Positions 17,182-27,931 are shown, counted from the stretch's first letter. The stretch is DNA of 64,000 nucleotides from Streptomyces iranensis (GCF_017874715.1 NZ_JAGGLR010000001.1:124001-188000), one strand, 5' to 3'. Numbers and translations: made by a program. Notes: a model not told the origin generated them from the letters alone.

Positions 17182-17951
17182 CCGCCACGGGCACTTTTCT
17201 CCCCAGGCCGGGGGCGGCCCCGCTGCCGCGGATGATCCGGGCGCAGGCCGCGCTGGAGACCCGGATGCTGCTGCGCAACGGCGAGCAGCTGCTGCTGACC
17301 GTCGTCATCCCGTCCCTGGTGCTGGTGCTCTTCAGCACCGTCGACATCGTCGACACCGGCTCCGACGGCAGCACGGTGGACTTCCTGGCGCCCGGCGTGC
17401 TGGCGCTCGCCGTACTGTCCACGGCCTTCACCGGACAGGCCATCGCCACCGGCTTCGAGCGGCGCTACGGCGTGCTCAAGCGGCTCGCCGTCTCACCGCT
17501 GCCGCGGTGGGGGCTAATGGCCGCCAAGACCTGTGCGGTGCTGGTCACCGAGGTGATGCAGATCGTGCTGCTGACCGCGATCGCGCTGGCGCTCGGCTGG
17601 TCGCCGCACGGCGACCCGCTCTCCGTGGCGCTGCTGCTGATCCTCGGCACGGCGGCGTTCTCCGGCCTCGGGCTGCTGATGGCGGGCACGCTGAAGGCCG
17701 AGGCGACCCTGGCCGCCGCCAATCTGGTCTTCCTGCTGCTGCTCGTGGCCGGCGGCGTCATCGTGTCGCTGGACAAGTTCCCGGGCGCCGTGCGGAGCGC
17801 GCTGGAGCTGCTGCCGATCTCGGCGCTCTCGGGCGGGCTGCGGGACGTCCTCCAGGACGGGGCCGGGATGCCGTGGCGGGATCTGGGGATCCTGGCGGTC
17901 TGGGCGGTGCTGGGACTGGGCGCGGCGGCCCGCTTCTTCCGCTGGGAATAG
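17178..17951 (+). CDS. ABC-2 type transporter permease
   Basis: 257 residues with six hydrophobic segments in the usual ABC-2 arrangement (LLLTVVIPSLVLVLF, VLALAVLSTAFTGQAIATGF, LALGWSPHG..., FSGLGLLMAG, LVFLLLLVAGGVIVSL, LGILAVWAVLGLGAAARF). ERRYGVLKRLAVSPLPR is the conserved cytoplasmic segment between the second and third helices. It overlaps the ATPase stop by four bases (GTGA), forming a two-gene exporter. Confidence 0.9.
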   Translation: MTATGTFLPRPGAAPLPRMIRAQAALETRMLLRNGEQLLLTVVIPSLVLVLFSTVDIVDTGSDGSTVDFLAPGVLALAVLSTAFTGQAIATGFERRYGVLKRLAVSPLPRWGLMAAKTCAVLVTEVMQIVLLTAIALALGWSPHGDPLSVALLLILGTAAFSGLGLLMAGTLKAEATLAAANLVFLLLLVAGGVIVSLDKFPGAVRSALELLPISALSGGLRDVLQDGAGMPWRDLGILAVWAVLGLGAAARFFRWE

Positions 17952-18036
17952 CCCGAGGCGACCCTTACAGCCTGCGGCTTTACCGGAACACAACCCCTCG
18001 TGAAAAGCTGCACAAGCGGCGGCCTACGATGGGCGG

Positions 18037-19029
18037 GTGCCGAATTCGCTGAATCCCTTCGAGCTGATCGCCCGGCGCTGGCAGCCCTCCGCGCGCTTCG
18101 TGGAGCGGGCCGCGCTGGCCACCGTGGTGATGGCCGTGGTCATCGTGGTGACCGGGGGCGCGGTCCGGCTCACCCAGTCCGGCCTGGGCTGTGACACCTG
18201 GCCCAAGTGCACCCCGTCCAGCCTGACGCCCACCGCCGACATGGGCATCAACGGTGTCATCGAGTTCACCAACCGCATGCTGACGTACGTCCTGTGCGTC
18301 TTCGTCGGTGTGCTGATCATCGCCGCGCGGGCCCGCACGCCGGTGCGCCGCTCCCTCACCCGGCTGGGCTGGGCCCAGTTCTGGATCGTGATGGGCAACG
18401 CCGTCGTCGGCGGCATCGTGGTCCTCACCGGGCTCAACCCGTACATCGTCAGCTCGCACTTCCTGCTGTCCTCCGCGCTCCTCACGGTCGCGATGGTGGT
18501 CTGGCAGCGGGCTCGCGAGGGTGACGGCGAGCCGCGCGACCTCATCGCCCGCCCGGCGCGCCAGCTGACCTGGCTGCTGGTGGGCGCGACCCTGGCGCTG
18601 ATCCTGATCGGCACGGTGGTCACCGGCGCGGGCCCGCATGCCGGTGACGCCCGTGAGGTGCACCGCATCCCGCTGAACTGGCAGGAGATCACCCAGCTGC
18701 ATGTGGACTTCGTCTACATCGTGCTGGGCCTCACCGTCGCCCTGTGGTTCACGCTGCGGGCCGTGAAGGCCTCCGCCGCCCAGCGCCGTACGGTCCTGGA
18801 GCTCCTCGTCGTGCTGCTCGCGCAGGGCGTGATCGGGTACGTGCAGTACTTCACCCATCTGCCCGAGGTCGTCGTCGGCATCCACATGCTCGGCTCCTGC
18901 CTGGTGTGGATCGCGGTGCTGCGGGTGCTGCTCGCCCAGCGCGAGCGCGCCGCGCTTCCGGCGGCCGCGCCCGCCCCCACCGGCGACCACGAGGCCGTTC
19001 AGCCCGAGCCGGCCGCGTCCAGCCGGTAG
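18037..19029 (+). CDS. ctaA: Heme A synthase (COX15/CtaA family)
   Basis: 330 residues, eight predicted membrane helices. The family motif GGAVRLTQSGLGCDTWPKC near residue 47 and the heme-ligand region EFTNRMLTYVLC are clear, as are HVDFVYIVLG and GIHMLGSCLVW in the second half. The enzyme oxidises the C8 methyl of heme O to a formyl group for cytochrome aa3. GTG 18037 follows TACGAT by six bases without a ribosome binding site, so it is probably leaderless. Its last 31 bases overlap the convergent amidohydrolase gene. Confidence 0.93.
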   Translation: MPNSLNPFELIARRWQPSARFVERAALATVVMAVVIVVTGGAVRLTQSGLGCDTWPKCTPSSLTPTADMGINGVIEFTNRMLTYVLCVFVGVLIIAARARTPVRRSLTRLGWAQFWIVMGNAVVGGIVVLTGLNPYIVSSHFLLSSALLTVAMVVWQRAREGDGEPRDLIARPARQLTWLLVGATLALILIGTVVTGAGPHAGDAREVHRIPLNWQEITQLHVDFVYIVLGLTVALWFTLRAVKASAAQRRTVLELLVVLLAQGVIGYVQYFTHLPEVVVGIHMLGSCLVWIAVLRVLLAQRERAALPAAAPAPTGDHEAVQPEPAASSR

Positions 19030-20135
19030 ACCCGGCGCGCGGTCCCGGCCGCGACCAGCCCGGCGATCCGCTGGGCCTCGGCCCGGGTGCAGATCCCCTC
19101 GCCGACCCACTCCTCCGCCAGCCGGGCCATGGCCTGGCCGAACAGCCGGGACGCGGTCACATACAGCTCGGGCAGCGCCCGCGCGCCCGTCGAGAACAAC
19201 AGCTTGCCGAACGGCGCCTCGCCGAGGGTCTCCCCGGGCCGCGGCCCGGCGTCCGCGTAGACGTGCGGGAAGGCCGCGGCGAGCTGGGCCGCCCGCCGGT
19301 GGTGCGGCCGGTCCGGCAGCAGCACCAGATCGGTCCCGAAGCCCGCCGTGGCGCGCAGGAAGCCGATGAGCGACTGCGGATCGGCACAGTGCAGCTGCAC
19401 CGGAAGACCGGTCGCCACGGCGCTCCACAGCAGATGCTGGGCGAGCGCGGGGTCGGGGGCGCGGTCCCGGGCCGGGCGGACGGTGAGCGCGAGCCAGCGG
19501 GCGGCGGCGCGCCGCACCTCGCGCGGGTCGGGCGGGATCTCGTCGCAGAAGGCGATCCCCATGGCGAAGGCGGTCGCGTGCTGGGCCGCCGCGTACAGCG
19601 CCTCGGCGGTGTTGCCGATGAAGGCGTCGACCGTGCCGGAGGTGTCGGCGACCTGCTCGGCCAGCGGCTCCAGCCGGACCACCTCGAGGACCGTGCCGTC
19701 GGCGGCCGCGGCCAGCTCGTCCGGGGTGCTGAGGTCGTCCCGGGCGCCGGACTCCAGCAGGAAGGTGCCGATGCCCGCGCCGCGCAGCAGCAGCCGCGCG
19801 GCGCGGTAGGCGCCCAGCTCACGGCGGCGGGCGAGATAGCTGACGGGCGCGCAGTGGGGCTCCATGCCCAGCAGCGGGGGGCACCAGCGGCGCACCGCGA
19901 GGCCGGTCCAGCTGTCGAAGAAGGTGGTGCCAGCCGGGGCCGCGCCCGACCCGGCGGCGGCCGCCAGATGGGTTTCGAACGAGCCGACTCCGAGCTCGCC
20001 GTCGACCGTGCCGTGGCTGTGCTGGTCGACCAGCGGCGGCAGGGTGATCGGCCCCGCCACCGGGCCCGGCCCGTCGCGCGGGACCGGGCCGGTCGGCGGG
20101 CCCACGGTGTCCGGGGAGTCCGTCGCCTCGTGCAT
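18999..20135 (-). CDS. Amidohydrolase family protein
   Basis: 378 residues. LVDQHSHGTVDGEL near residue 36 carries the HxH metal motif of the amidohydrolase barrel, QLHCADPQS near 269 a third histidine, and YADAGPRPGETLGEAPFGKLLFSTGA near 313 resembles the amidohydrolase_2 end with its conserved serine/threonine region. These enzymes hydrolyse or decarboxylate small metabolites; the substrate is not evident. AGGAGG lies before ATG 20135. The 3' end overlaps ctaA by 31 bases on the opposite strand. Confidence 0.82.
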   Translation of the reverse strand: MHEATDSPDTVGPPTGPVPRDGPGPVAGPITLPPLVDQHSHGTVDGELGVGSFETHLAAAAGSGAAPAGTTFFDSWTGLAVRRWCPPLLGMEPHCAPVSYLARRRELGAYRAARLLLRGAGIGTFLLESGARDDLSTPDELAAAADGTVLEVVRLEPLAEQVADTSGTVDAFIGNTAEALYAAAQHATAFAMGIAFCDEIPPDPREVRRAAARWLALTVRPARDRAPDPALAQHLLWSAVATGLPVQLHCADPQSLIGFLRATAGFGTDLVLLPDRPHHRRAAQLAAAFPHVYADAGPRPGETLGEAPFGKLLFSTGARALPELYVTASRLFGQAMARLAEEWVGEGICTRAEAQRIAGLVAAGTARRVYRLDAAGSG

Positions 20136-20220
20136 CGCCGCCGCCTCCTAGCCCTCCGGCATCGACGGGCTTAACGGACGGAAGGGGCACGAGGTGTCGC
20201 CGGACCCGTTCTCAGGCGTT

Positions 20221-20655
20221 CTACGAGGCGGCTGCCGGAGGGTTGCCGGGTCCGCCGAGCTGGATGCCCGCCATGCGCGTCCACTCGTACGGACCGGTGC
20301 GGACCTTGGCGGCGAGCTCGCCGTCGAAGTCGTCGCTGAGGGTCAGCCCGGCGATCTCGGCGGCGCGCCGGGCGCCGTCCTGGGAGGGGGCCACGAGGAC
20401 GCCCCATTCGCCGTCGGCGCCGATGAGTGCGATCCGGACGGCGCCGCGCCCGATGTGCGCGATCTGCCCCTCGGCGCCGCCGTGGCTTCCGGCGAAGGCC
20501 GTGATCTGGCGGGCGAGCCGCTCGGCCCGCTTCTCGTCCTTGGACGGCTTGGGCGGCTTGGGCGGCTTCGGCTGCTTGGCCGGTGCTTCCGGCGCGGAGG
20601 GCTGGGCGGCGGACTCGCCGCTCTCGGGTGTCTCCGGCTGGGTGGTGTCTGCCAT
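20221..20655 (-). CDS. Small conserved protein of unknown function with Lys/Pro-rich linker
   Basis: 144 residues. The first 40 are disordered and Pro/Ala-rich (QPKPPKPPKPSKDEKRAERL). The rest (RQITAFAGSHGGAEGQIAHIGRGAVRIALIGADGEWGVLVAP...) looks like a small alpha/beta domain ending near residue 130. No signal peptide or catalytic motif is visible. TAGCAT lies seven bases before ATG 20655 and no ribosome binding site is present, suggesting leaderless translation. It sits between ctaB and the amidohydrolase with no obvious functional tie. Confidence 0.72.
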   Translation of the reverse strand: MADTTQPETPESGESAAQPSAPEAPAKQPKPPKPPKPSKDEKRAERLARQITAFAGSHGGAEGQIAHIGRGAVRIALIGADGEWGVLVAPSQDGARRAAEIAGLTLSDDFDGELAAKVRTGPYEWTRMAGIQLGGPGNPPAAAS

Positions 20656-20679
20656 ACAGCCGATGCTACCCGTCGGTAA

Positions 20680-21630
20680 TCACCGCAGGAAAGGGTCCAC
20701 GGCAACGGCGACGAACAACAGCGACACATAGGTGATCGACCAGTGGAACAGCCGCATCTCCTTCAGCTTCGCGCCCGTGATCCCGGCCCTGGCGCGCGCC
20801 TGGAGACCGTGCGCCTCCTTGAGCCAGAACCCGCCGAGCACGGCCGCGACGACCGGGTAGAACCAGCCGGTGTAGCCGAGAGGCCACAGCAGCAGCGAGA
20901 CGATGACCATGGCCCAGCTGTAGAGGACGATCTGCTTGGCGACCACCTTGTTGCCCGCGATCACCGGCAGCATCGGCACGCTGGCCCGCTCGTAGTCGTC
21001 CTTGACCTTCATCGACAGCGGCCAGTAGTGCGGCGGCGTCCAGAAGAAGATGACGAGGAAGAGGATGACGGCGGCCCAGGAGACCTCGTCGGTCACCGAG
21101 GACCAGCCGATGAGCACGGGCATGCAGCCGGCGATGCCGCCCCAGACGATGTTCTGCGAGGTACGGCGCTTGAGCAACATCGTGTAGACGACGACGTAGA
21201 AGGCCAGCGCACCGAGCGACAGCATCGCGGACAGCGGGTTGACCAGCGCCCAGAACCAGGCCGTCGACCCCGCCGCGAGCGCGAAGGCGAAGACGAGGCA
21301 TTCCCGCGGCGAGACCATGCCGGTCACGAGCGGGCGCTGCGCGGTGCGCTCCATCAGCGCGTCGATGTCCCGGTCGTAATACATGTTGAACGCGGCGGCG
21401 CCACCGGCCGACAGATAGCCACCGACGCAGGTGGCGACGACCAGCCACAGGTCCGGGACGCCCTGGGCGGCCAGGAACATGACCGGCACCGTCGTCATCA
21501 GCAGCAGTTCGATGACGCGCGGCTTCGTCAGCGCCACGAACGCCATGACACGGGCCCCGAACGGCCGGTGACCGGAGCTCGTTTCGCTCGTCTCGAGCAC
21601 CCCCGCAGGACGGGATTCGACGGCCGTCAC
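20680..21630 (-). CDS. ctaB: Protoheme IX farnesyltransferase
   Basis: 316 residues from GTG 21630, chosen because AGGGG precedes it by five bases. An in-frame longer start exists at 21702. The prenyl-binding motif [20 protein letters not shown] lies near residue 84, and the second aspartate region [13 protein letters not shown] near 210. About nine membrane helices follow the UbiA pattern. The enzyme farnesylates heme B to heme O, the substrate of CtaA encoded 1.7 kb away, and both serve cytochrome oxidase. It diverges from tkt. Confidence 0.93.
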   Translation of the reverse strand: MTAVESRPAGVLETSETSSGHRPFGARVMAFVALTKPRVIELLLMTTVPVMFLAAQGVPDLWLVVATCVGGYLSAGGAAAFNMYYDRDIDALMERTAQRPLVTGMVSPRECLVFAFALAAGSTAWFWALVNPLSAMLSLGALAFYVVVYTMLLKRRTSQNIVWGGIAGCMPVLIGWSSVTDEVSWAAVILFLVIFFWTPPHYWPLSMKVKDDYERASVPMLPVIAGNKVVAKQIVLYSWAMVIVSLLLWPLGYTGWFYPVVAAVLGGFWLKEAHGLQARARAGITGAKLKEMRLFHWSITYVSLLFVAVAVDPFLR

Positions 21631-22013
21631 GCACACCCCTGGTGGAAGCAAGAACCAGCAAGCACCGGACATGAAGAGCCGGTAAAGACTTGCGCGTACC
21701 ACGCCACTCTAGACGTAGCGGATGCACCGCCCGCCGCCGGGGTCCCTCGTGTTGGAGGGGCACGGCAAGGCGCCCTCAAGGCGGCCACACCCGGGGGACG
21801 ACGGGCCCCGCAGGGCCCGGAACGGCGCCTTCCGTTGGGCTCGGGACGCCCTTCGGACGGGCCCCGGAGGGAATGCGGCGACCTCGGAATTCGTTCCTTA
21901 TCCCGTTGGGTGGAACTCGAAAAGATGACCGTTGTTCCAGGGGTAGGCTCGACATCGCCGGTGTACATACGGTCACCGGGTTTCGACATTGTGGAGAGGA
22001 GCCCTGACTCAGG
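21631..22013. other. Divergent promoter region between ctaB and tkt
   Basis: No supported gene. It must hold promoters for both heme O synthesis and the pentose phosphate operon. I see no confident -35/-10 pair; GGTAGGCT near 21943 is a possible -10 for tkt and GAGAGGAGCCC near 21995 a distant ribosome binding site. Short ORFs here lack any protein-like pattern. Confidence 0.5.
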
Positions 22014-24092
22014 GTGAGCACCAAGCCGACTACCACAGACCTCGAGTGGACCGATCTGGACCAGCGAGCCGTCGACACGGCCCGGGTCCTGGCCATGGAC
22101 TCCGTACAGAAGGTCGGTAACGGCCACCCTGGCACGGCCATGAGTCTCGCGCCCGCCGCGTACCTGCTCTTCCAGAAGCTGATGCGGCACGACCCCTCCG
22201 ACGCGGGCTGGGCGGGCCGGGACCGCTTCGTCCTCTCCCCCGGGCACACCAGCCTGACCCTCTACGTCCAGCTGTACCTGGCGGGCTTCGGTCTCGAACT
22301 CGACGATCTGCGGTCGTTCCGCACCTGGGGCAGCAAGACCCCGGGGCACCCCGAGTTCGGCCACACCACCGGTGTCGAGACCACCACCGGCCCGCTGGGC
22401 CAGGGCGTCGCCAACGCGGTGGGCATGGCGATGGCCGCCCGCTACGAGCGTGGCCTGTTCGACCCGGAGGCGCCCGAGGGCGCCTCTCCGTTCGACCACA
22501 CCATCTGGGCGATCGTCTCCGACGGCGACCTGGAGGAGGGCATCTCCGCCGAGGCGTCCTCGCTGGCCGGCCACCAGAAGCTGGGCAACATCGTCGCCCT
22601 GTACGACGACAACCACATCTCGATCGAGGGCGACACCGCGACCGCGCTCTCCGAGGACGTGCTGAAGCGCTACGAGGCCTACGGCTGGCATGTCCAGCGC
22701 ATCGAGCAGGCCGAGAGCGGCGACTTCGACATCCACGCGCTGCACGCGGCGCTCAGGGCGGCGCAGGCCGAGACCGAGCGCCCCTCGATCATCGCGGCCC
22801 GTACGATCATCGCCTGGCCCGCCCCGAACGCGCAGAACACCGAGGCGTCCCACGGCTCGGCGCTGGGCGCCGACGAGGTCGCCGCCACCAAGCGCGTCCT
22901 CGGCTTCGACCCCGAGCAGCACTTCGCGGTCGACACGGAGGTCATCAACCACACCCGCGACCTGGTCGAGCGCGGCCGCGAGGCCCACGCCGCCTGGGAC
23001 AAGAAGCTCCAGGAGTGGCGGAACGCCAACTCCGAGCGGGCCGCCCTGTTCGACCGGATCACCGCGGGCGAGCTGCCCGAGGGCTGGGAGAGCGCGCTGC
23101 CGGTCTTCGAGCCGGGCAAGGACGTCGCCACCCGTAAGGCGTCCGGCCAGGTGCTCAAGGCGCTCGGCGGGGTGCTCCCCGAGCTGTGGGGCGGCTCCGC
23201 CGACCTCGCGGGCTCCAACAACACCACGATCGACGCGTCCTCGTCCTTCCTCCCGAAGGGCAATCCGCTGCCGGAGGCCGACCCGTACGGCCGCACGATC
23301 CACTTCGGCATCCGCGAGCACGCCATGGGCTCGACCATGAACGGCATCGCGCTGCACGGCAACACCCGTGTCTACGGCGGTACCTTCCTGGTCTTCTCCG
23401 ACTACATGCGCCCGGCCGTCCGGCTCGCCGCGCTGATGAAGCTGCCGGTCACCTACGTGTGGACGCACGACTCCATCGGCCTCGGCGAGGACGGCCCGAC
23501 CCACCAGCCGGTGGAGCACCTGTCCGTGCTGCGCGCCATCCCGGGCCTGAACGTGGTCCGCCCGGCCGACGCCAACGAGACGGCCATCGCCTGGCGGGAG
23601 ATCACCCGCCGGCACACCGCGAACCCGGCTCCGCACGGCCTGGCGCTGACCCGGCAGAACGTGCCGACCTACGAGGCCGACGAGGACGCCGCCAAGGGCG
23701 GTTACGTCCTCTTCGAGGCCGAGGGCGGCCAGCCGCGGGTCATCCTCATCGGCACCGGTTCCGAGGTGCAGCTCGCCGTGGAGGCGCGCGAGCAGCTCCA
23801 GGCCGCCGGGATTCCCACTCGCGTTGTGTCGATGCCGTCGGTCGAGTGGTTCGAGGAGCAGGACAAGGGGTACCGGGAGACAGTGCTGCCGCCGTCCGTC
23901 AAGGCTCGGGTGGCCGTCGAGGCGGGTATCGGCCTGACCTGGTACCGCTACGTCGGCGAGGCCGGCCGCATCGTCTCGCTGGAGCACTTCGGCGCCTCCG
24001 CCGACTACAAGGTGCTCTTCCGGGAGTTCGGCCTCACCGCCGAGGCCGTGGTCACCGCCGCCCGCGAGTCCCTCGACGCCGCCGGGCGCTGA
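22014..24092 (+). CDS. tkt: Transketolase
   Basis: 692 residues from GTG 22014. Thiamine diphosphate motif [37 protein letters not shown] starts near residue 164. Also visible are [17 protein letters not shown] near 35, [11 protein letters not shown] near 70, [12 protein letters not shown] near 120, and the Pyr domain [19 protein letters not shown] near 430 and [19 protein letters not shown] near 484. It shuttles two-carbon units between pentose, triose and hexose phosphates. First gene of the tkt-tal-zwf-opcA-pgl operon. Confidence 0.96.
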   Translation: MSTKPTTTDLEWTDLDQRAVDTARVLAMDSVQKVGNGHPGTAMSLAPAAYLLFQKLMRHDPSDAGWAGRDRFVLSPGHTSLTLYVQLYLAGFGLELDDLRSFRTWGSKTPGHPEFGHTTGVETTTGPLGQGVANAVGMAMAARYERGLFDPEAPEGASPFDHTIWAIVSDGDLEEGISAEASSLAGHQKLGNIVALYDDNHISIEGDTATALSEDVLKRYEAYGWHVQRIEQAESGDFDIHALHAALRAAQAETERPSIIAARTIIAWPAPNAQNTEASHGSALGADEVAATKRVLGFDPEQHFAVDTEVINHTRDLVERGREAHAAWDKKLQEWRNANSERAALFDRITAGELPEGWESALPVFEPGKDVATRKASGQVLKALGGVLPELWGGSADLAGSNNTTIDASSSFLPKGNPLPEADPYGRTIHFGIREHAMGSTMNGIALHGNTRVYGGTFLVFSDYMRPAVRLAALMKLPVTYVWTHDSIGLGEDGPTHQPVEHLSVLRAIPGLNVVRPADANETAIAWREITRRHTANPAPHGLALTRQNVPTYEADEDAAKGGYVLFEAEGGQPRVILIGTGSEVQLAVEAREQLQAAGIPTRVVSMPSVEWFEEQDKGYRETVLPPSVKARVAVEAGIGLTWYRYVGEAGRIVSLEHFGASADYKVLFREFGLTAEAVVTAARESLDAAGR

Positions 24093-24136
24093 CCCCCACA
24101 GACGACGTAAGTGCGACGAGTAGGAGAACACACCCC

Positions 24137-25255
24137 ATGACAGACGCACTCAAGCGGCTGGCCGACGAAGGCGTCGCGATCTGGCTCGACGACCTCTCCC
24201 GCAAGAGGATCACCTCCGGCAACCTGGCCGAGCTGATCGACCAGCAGCATGTCGTAGGCGTCACCACCAACCCGTCGATCTTCCAGAAGGCGATCTCCGG
24301 TGGCGACGGCTACCAGCAGCAGGTGGCCGACCTCGCGGTCCGCCGGCTCACCGTCGAGGAAGCCGTCCGCATGATCACCACGGCGGACGTCCGCGACGCG
24401 GCCGACATCCTCCGGCCGGTGTACGACGCGACGGGCGGCCAGGACGGCCGGGTATCCATCGAGGTGGACCCGCGCCTGGCCCACAACACGGCGGCCACCA
24501 TCGCCGAGGCCAAGCAGCTGGCCTGGCTGGTGGACCGGCCCAACACCTTCATCAAGATCCCGGCGACCGAGGCGGGGCTGCCCGCGATCACCGAGGTGAT
24601 CGGCCTGGGCATCAGCGTCAATGTCACGCTGATCTTCTCGCTGGAGCGGTACCGCGCAGTCATGGACGCCTTCCTGGCCGGTCTGGAGAAGGCCAAGGCC
24701 GCGGGTCTTGACCTGCAGAAGATCCACTCGGTGGCGTCCTTCTTCGTCTCCCGCGTGGACACCGAGATCGACAAGCGCATCGACAAGCTCGGCACCGATG
24801 AGGCCAAGGCGCTGCGCGGCAAGGCCGCCATCGCCAACGCCCGCCTCGCCTACCAGGCGTACGAGGAGGTCTTCAGCTCCGACCGCTGGGACGTCCTGGA
24901 CCGGGGACACGCCAACAAGCAGCGTCCGCTGTGGGCCTCGACCGGTGTCAAGGACCCGGCGTACAAGGACACCATGTACGTCGTGGACCTGGTCGCCCCC
25001 GGCACCGTCAACACCATGCCGGAGGCCACCCTGGAGGCGGTCGCCGACCACGGTGAGATCCGCGGCGACGCGGTGCGCGGCACGTACGAGCAGGCCAAGG
25101 CCGACCTCGACGCGCTGGCCGGGATCGGGATCTCCTACGACGACGTCGTCAAGGTGCTGGAGGACGAGGGCGTCGAGAAGTTCGAGTCCTCGTGGAACGA
25201 CCTGCTGAAGTCCACCGAGGCGGAGCTCAAGCGCCTCGCACCCTCGGAGGCGTGA
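24137..25255 (+). CDS. tal: Transaldolase
   Basis: 372 residues, the longer actinobacterial class. The Schiff-base lysine is Lys140 in [25 protein letters not shown] (residues 41-53) and [19 protein letters not shown] mark the barrel. It moves a dihydroxyacetone unit between sedoheptulose 7-phosphate and glyceraldehyde 3-phosphate. AGGAGA lies 11 bases before ATG 24137. It follows tkt by 44 bases and precedes zwf by four. Confidence 0.96.
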   Translation: MTDALKRLADEGVAIWLDDLSRKRITSGNLAELIDQQHVVGVTTNPSIFQKAISGGDGYQQQVADLAVRRLTVEEAVRMITTADVRDAADILRPVYDATGGQDGRVSIEVDPRLAHNTAATIAEAKQLAWLVDRPNTFIKIPATEAGLPAITEVIGLGISVNVTLIFSLERYRAVMDAFLAGLEKAKAAGLDLQKIHSVASFFVSRVDTEIDKRIDKLGTDEAKALRGKAAIANARLAYQAYEEVFSSDRWDVLDRGHANKQRPLWASTGVKDPAYKDTMYVVDLVAPGTVNTMPEATLEAVADHGEIRGDAVRGTYEQAKADLDALAGIGISYDDVVKVLEDEGVEKFESSWNDLLKSTEAELKRLAPSEA

Positions 25256-25259
25256 AAAC

Positions 25260-26783
25260 GTGAGCAGCAGCAATCCGCTGCGTGACCCACGAGACCGGCG
25301 GCTCCCGCGCATCGCGGGGCCGTCCGGCCTGGTGATCTTCGGCGTCACGGGCGATCTGTCCCGTAAGAAGCTGATGCCCGCCATCTACGACCTGGCCAAC
25401 CGCGGTCTGCTGCCGCCGGGCTTCTCGCTGGTCGGCTTCGCCCGCCGCGACTGGGAGAACGAGGACTTCGCCCAGGTCGTGCACGACGCGGTCAAGGAGC
25501 ACGCCCGGACCCCGTTCCGCGAGGAGGTCTGGCAGCAGCTGGCCGAGGGGTTCCGCTTCGTCCCCGGTGTGTTCGACGACGACGACGCGTTCGTCAAGCT
25601 GCGGTCGACCATAGAGGAGCTCGACAAGGCGCGCGGCACCGGCGGCAACTTCGCGTTCTATCTGTCGGTCCCGCCGAAGTTCTTCCCCAGCGTCGTCCAG
25701 CAGCTCAAGAAGCACGGGCTGTCGCACGGGCAGGGCGACTCCTGGCGGCGCGCGGTCATCGAGAAGCCGTTCGGCCACGACCTGAAGAGCGCCCAGGATC
25801 TCAACCAGGTCGTCCACGAGGTCTTCCGGCCCAGTGACGTCTTCCGGATCGACCACTACCTGGGCAAGGAGACGGTCCAGAACATCCTGGCGCTGCGCTT
25901 CGCCAACACGATGTTCGAGCCGATCTGGAACCGGTCGTACGTCGACCATGTACAGATCACCATGGCCGAGGACATCGGCATCGGCGGGCGCGCGGGCTAC
26001 TACGACGGCATCGGCGCGGCCCGCGACGTCATCCAGAACCACCTGCTGCAGCTGCTCGCGCTGACCGCCATGGAGGAGCCCGCCTCCTTCGACGCGTCCT
26101 CCCTGGTCACCGAGAAGCTGAAGGCGCTCAGGGCGGTCAAGCTGCCCAAGGAGCTGGGCAAGCACACGGTGCGCGCCCAGTACGCCCCCGGCTGGCAGGG
26201 CGGCGAGGAGGTGCACGGCTACCTCGAGGAGGAGGGCATCGACCCCCACTCGAAGACCGACACCTACGCCGCGATCAAGCTGGAGATCGACAACCGCCGC
26301 TGGGCGGGTGTCCCCTTCTACCTGCGCACCGGCAAGCGGCTGGGGCGGCGGGTCACCGAGATCGCGGTGGTCTTCCAGCGCGCCCCGCACTCCCCCTTCG
26401 ACGCCACCGACACCCAGGAGCTGGGGCAGAACGCCCTGGTCATCCGGGTGCAGCCGGACGAGGGCGTCACCATCCGGTTCGGCTCCAAGGTGCCCGGCAC
26501 CTCCATGGAGATCCGGGACGTGACGATGGACTTCCAGTACGGCGAGTCCTTCACCGAGTCCAGCCCCGAGGCGTACGAGCGGCTGCTGCTGGACGTCCTG
26601 CTCGGCGAGGCGAACCTCTTCCCCCGCCATGAGGAGGTCGAGCAGTCCTGGCGGATCCTGGACCCGATCGAGGAGTACTGGGACCAGCACGGCAGGCCCG
26701 AGCAGTACACCTCCGGGACCTGGGGGCCGAAAGCCGCGGACGAGATGCTCGCACGAGACGGACGGAGCTGGCGGCGGCCATGA
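25260..26783 (+). CDS. zwf: Glucose-6-phosphate 1-dehydrogenase
   Basis: 507 residues. The nucleotide motif GVTGDLSRKK lies at residues 28-37, the substrate motif RIDHYLGKETVQN near 197, and VIEKPFGHDL near 168. It makes 6-phosphogluconolactone and NADPH. GTG 25260 is only four bases after the tal stop. It overlaps opcA by four bases, fitting the known need of OpcA for activity. Confidence 0.96.
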   Translation: MSSSNPLRDPRDRRLPRIAGPSGLVIFGVTGDLSRKKLMPAIYDLANRGLLPPGFSLVGFARRDWENEDFAQVVHDAVKEHARTPFREEVWQQLAEGFRFVPGVFDDDDAFVKLRSTIEELDKARGTGGNFAFYLSVPPKFFPSVVQQLKKHGLSHGQGDSWRRAVIEKPFGHDLKSAQDLNQVVHEVFRPSDVFRIDHYLGKETVQNILALRFANTMFEPIWNRSYVDHVQITMAEDIGIGGRAGYYDGIGAARDVIQNHLLQLLALTAMEEPASFDASSLVTEKLKALRAVKLPKELGKHTVRAQYAPGWQGGEEVHGYLEEEGIDPHSKTDTYAAIKLEIDNRRWAGVPFYLRTGKRLGRRVTEIAVVFQRAPHSPFDATDTQELGQNALVIRVQPDEGVTIRFGSKVPGTSMEIRDVTMDFQYGESFTESSPEAYERLLLDVLLGEANLFPRHEEVEQSWRILDPIEEYWDQHGRPEQYTSGTWGPKAADEMLARDGRSWRRP

Positions 26784-27931
26784 ACATCGATCTCACGGAC
26801 ACCACGTCCAGCCGGATCAACTCCGCTCTGGTCCAGGCACGCCGGGCCACCGGTACCCCGGCCGTGGGCATGGTGCTCACCCTCGTCATCGTCACCGACG
26901 AGGGCAACCACTACGACGCGCTGCGGGCGGCCAGCGAGGCGTCCAAGGAGCACCCCTCGCGCACCCTGGTCGTCATCAAGCGGCCGGGTCGGTCGCCGCG
27001 CGACCGCAAGATGGCCCGGATGGACGCCGAGGTGCGGGTCGGCGGCGAGACCGGCACCGGCGAGACGGTGCTGCTGCGGCTGCACGGCGAACTCGCCAAC
27101 CACGCCTACTCGGTGGTCCTGCCGCTGCTGCTGCCGGACGCCCCGGTGGTGGTGTGGTGGCCGGAGGACGCCCCGGAGCACCCCGCCGAGGATCTGCTCG
27201 GGCAGCTGGCCCAGCGCCGGATCACCGACGCCCAGGCCACCGAGGACCCGGTCGCGGCCCTCGGGGTGCGGGCCGCCACCTACACCCCGGGCGACACCGA
27301 TCTGGCGTGGACCCGGATCACCCCGTGGCGCAGCGTCCTGGCCGCGGCCCTGGACCAGCGGCACTCCCCGATCACCTCCGCGGTCGTCGAGGGCGAGGCA
27401 TACAACCCGAGCAGCGAGCTGCTCGCGCTGTGGCTCGCCCAGCGGCTGGGGGTGCCGGTGGACCGGCAGGTCTCGGAGGGCCCCGGGCTGACCGCGGTCC
27501 GGCTGGAGACGGCCGACGGCGTGATCTGCCTGGACCGGGCGAACGGCTCGCTGGCCGAGCTGGCCATGCCGGGCCAGCCCGACCGTCATGTGGCGCTGCA
27601 GCGGCGTGAGATGTCGGAGCTGATCGCCGAGGAGCTGCGCCGGCTGGACCCCGACGAGAGCTACGAGACATCGGTGAAGTTCGGCGTCAGCAAGCTGGGC
27701 AAGGGCGGCGTGGGGACGCTGGAGCGGGACGCCAAGGCCGCCCCGGCGACCCAGGTGGTGCCGCCCGGGACGGACCTGCCGCCGCTGCCGACCCGGGACC
27801 CGGAGACGCCGTCGGAGCACGCCCCCGGCTCGCCGAAGAACCCGCCGCAGGCACCGGCGCAGCCGCCGGTTCCCAAGCCCCACCCCCCGAAGTCCCACGA
27901 GCAGAAGGCTGACGGGAAGGCGGACAAATGA
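26780..27931 (+). CDS. opcA: Glucose-6-phosphate dehydrogenase assembly protein OpcA
   Basis: 383 residues. OpcA features include MVLTLVIVTDEGNHYDALRAASEASKEHPSRTLVVI near residue 32, LLLPDAPVVVWWPEDAPEHPAEDLLGQLAQRRITDA near 118, and TPWRSVLAAALDQ near 180. It allosterically supports oligomeric Zwf in Actinobacteria and cyanobacteria. After residue ~315 comes a Pro/Lys-rich tail (PPQAPAQPPVPKPHPPKSHEQKADGKADK) that looks disordered. The ATG overlaps zwf and the stop overlaps pgl, four bases each. Confidence 0.94.
   Translation: MNIDLTDTTSSRINSALVQARRATGTPAVGMVLTLVIVTDEGNHYDALRAASEASKEHPSRTLVVIKRPGRSPRDRKMARMDAEVRVGGETGTGETVLLRLHGELANHAYSVVLPLLLPDAPVVVWWPEDAPEHPAEDLLGQLAQRRITDAQATEDPVAALGVRAATYTPGDTDLAWTRITPWRSVLAAALDQRHSPITSAVVEGEAYNPSSELLALWLAQRLGVPVDRQVSEGPGLTAVRLETADGVICLDRANGSLAELAMPGQPDRHVALQRREMSELIAEELRRLDPDESYETSVKFGVSKLGKGGVGTLERDAKAAPATQVVPPGTDLPPLPTRDPETPSEHAPGSPKNPPQAPAQPPVPKPHPPKSHEQKADGKADK

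Noticed and set aside
21627..24149. 840-residue open frame antisense to tkt
   Set aside because: Arises from the GC-rich codon pattern of tkt; its translation is Val/Gly/Arg/Asp-rich with no domain, and tkt is unmistakable on the other strand.
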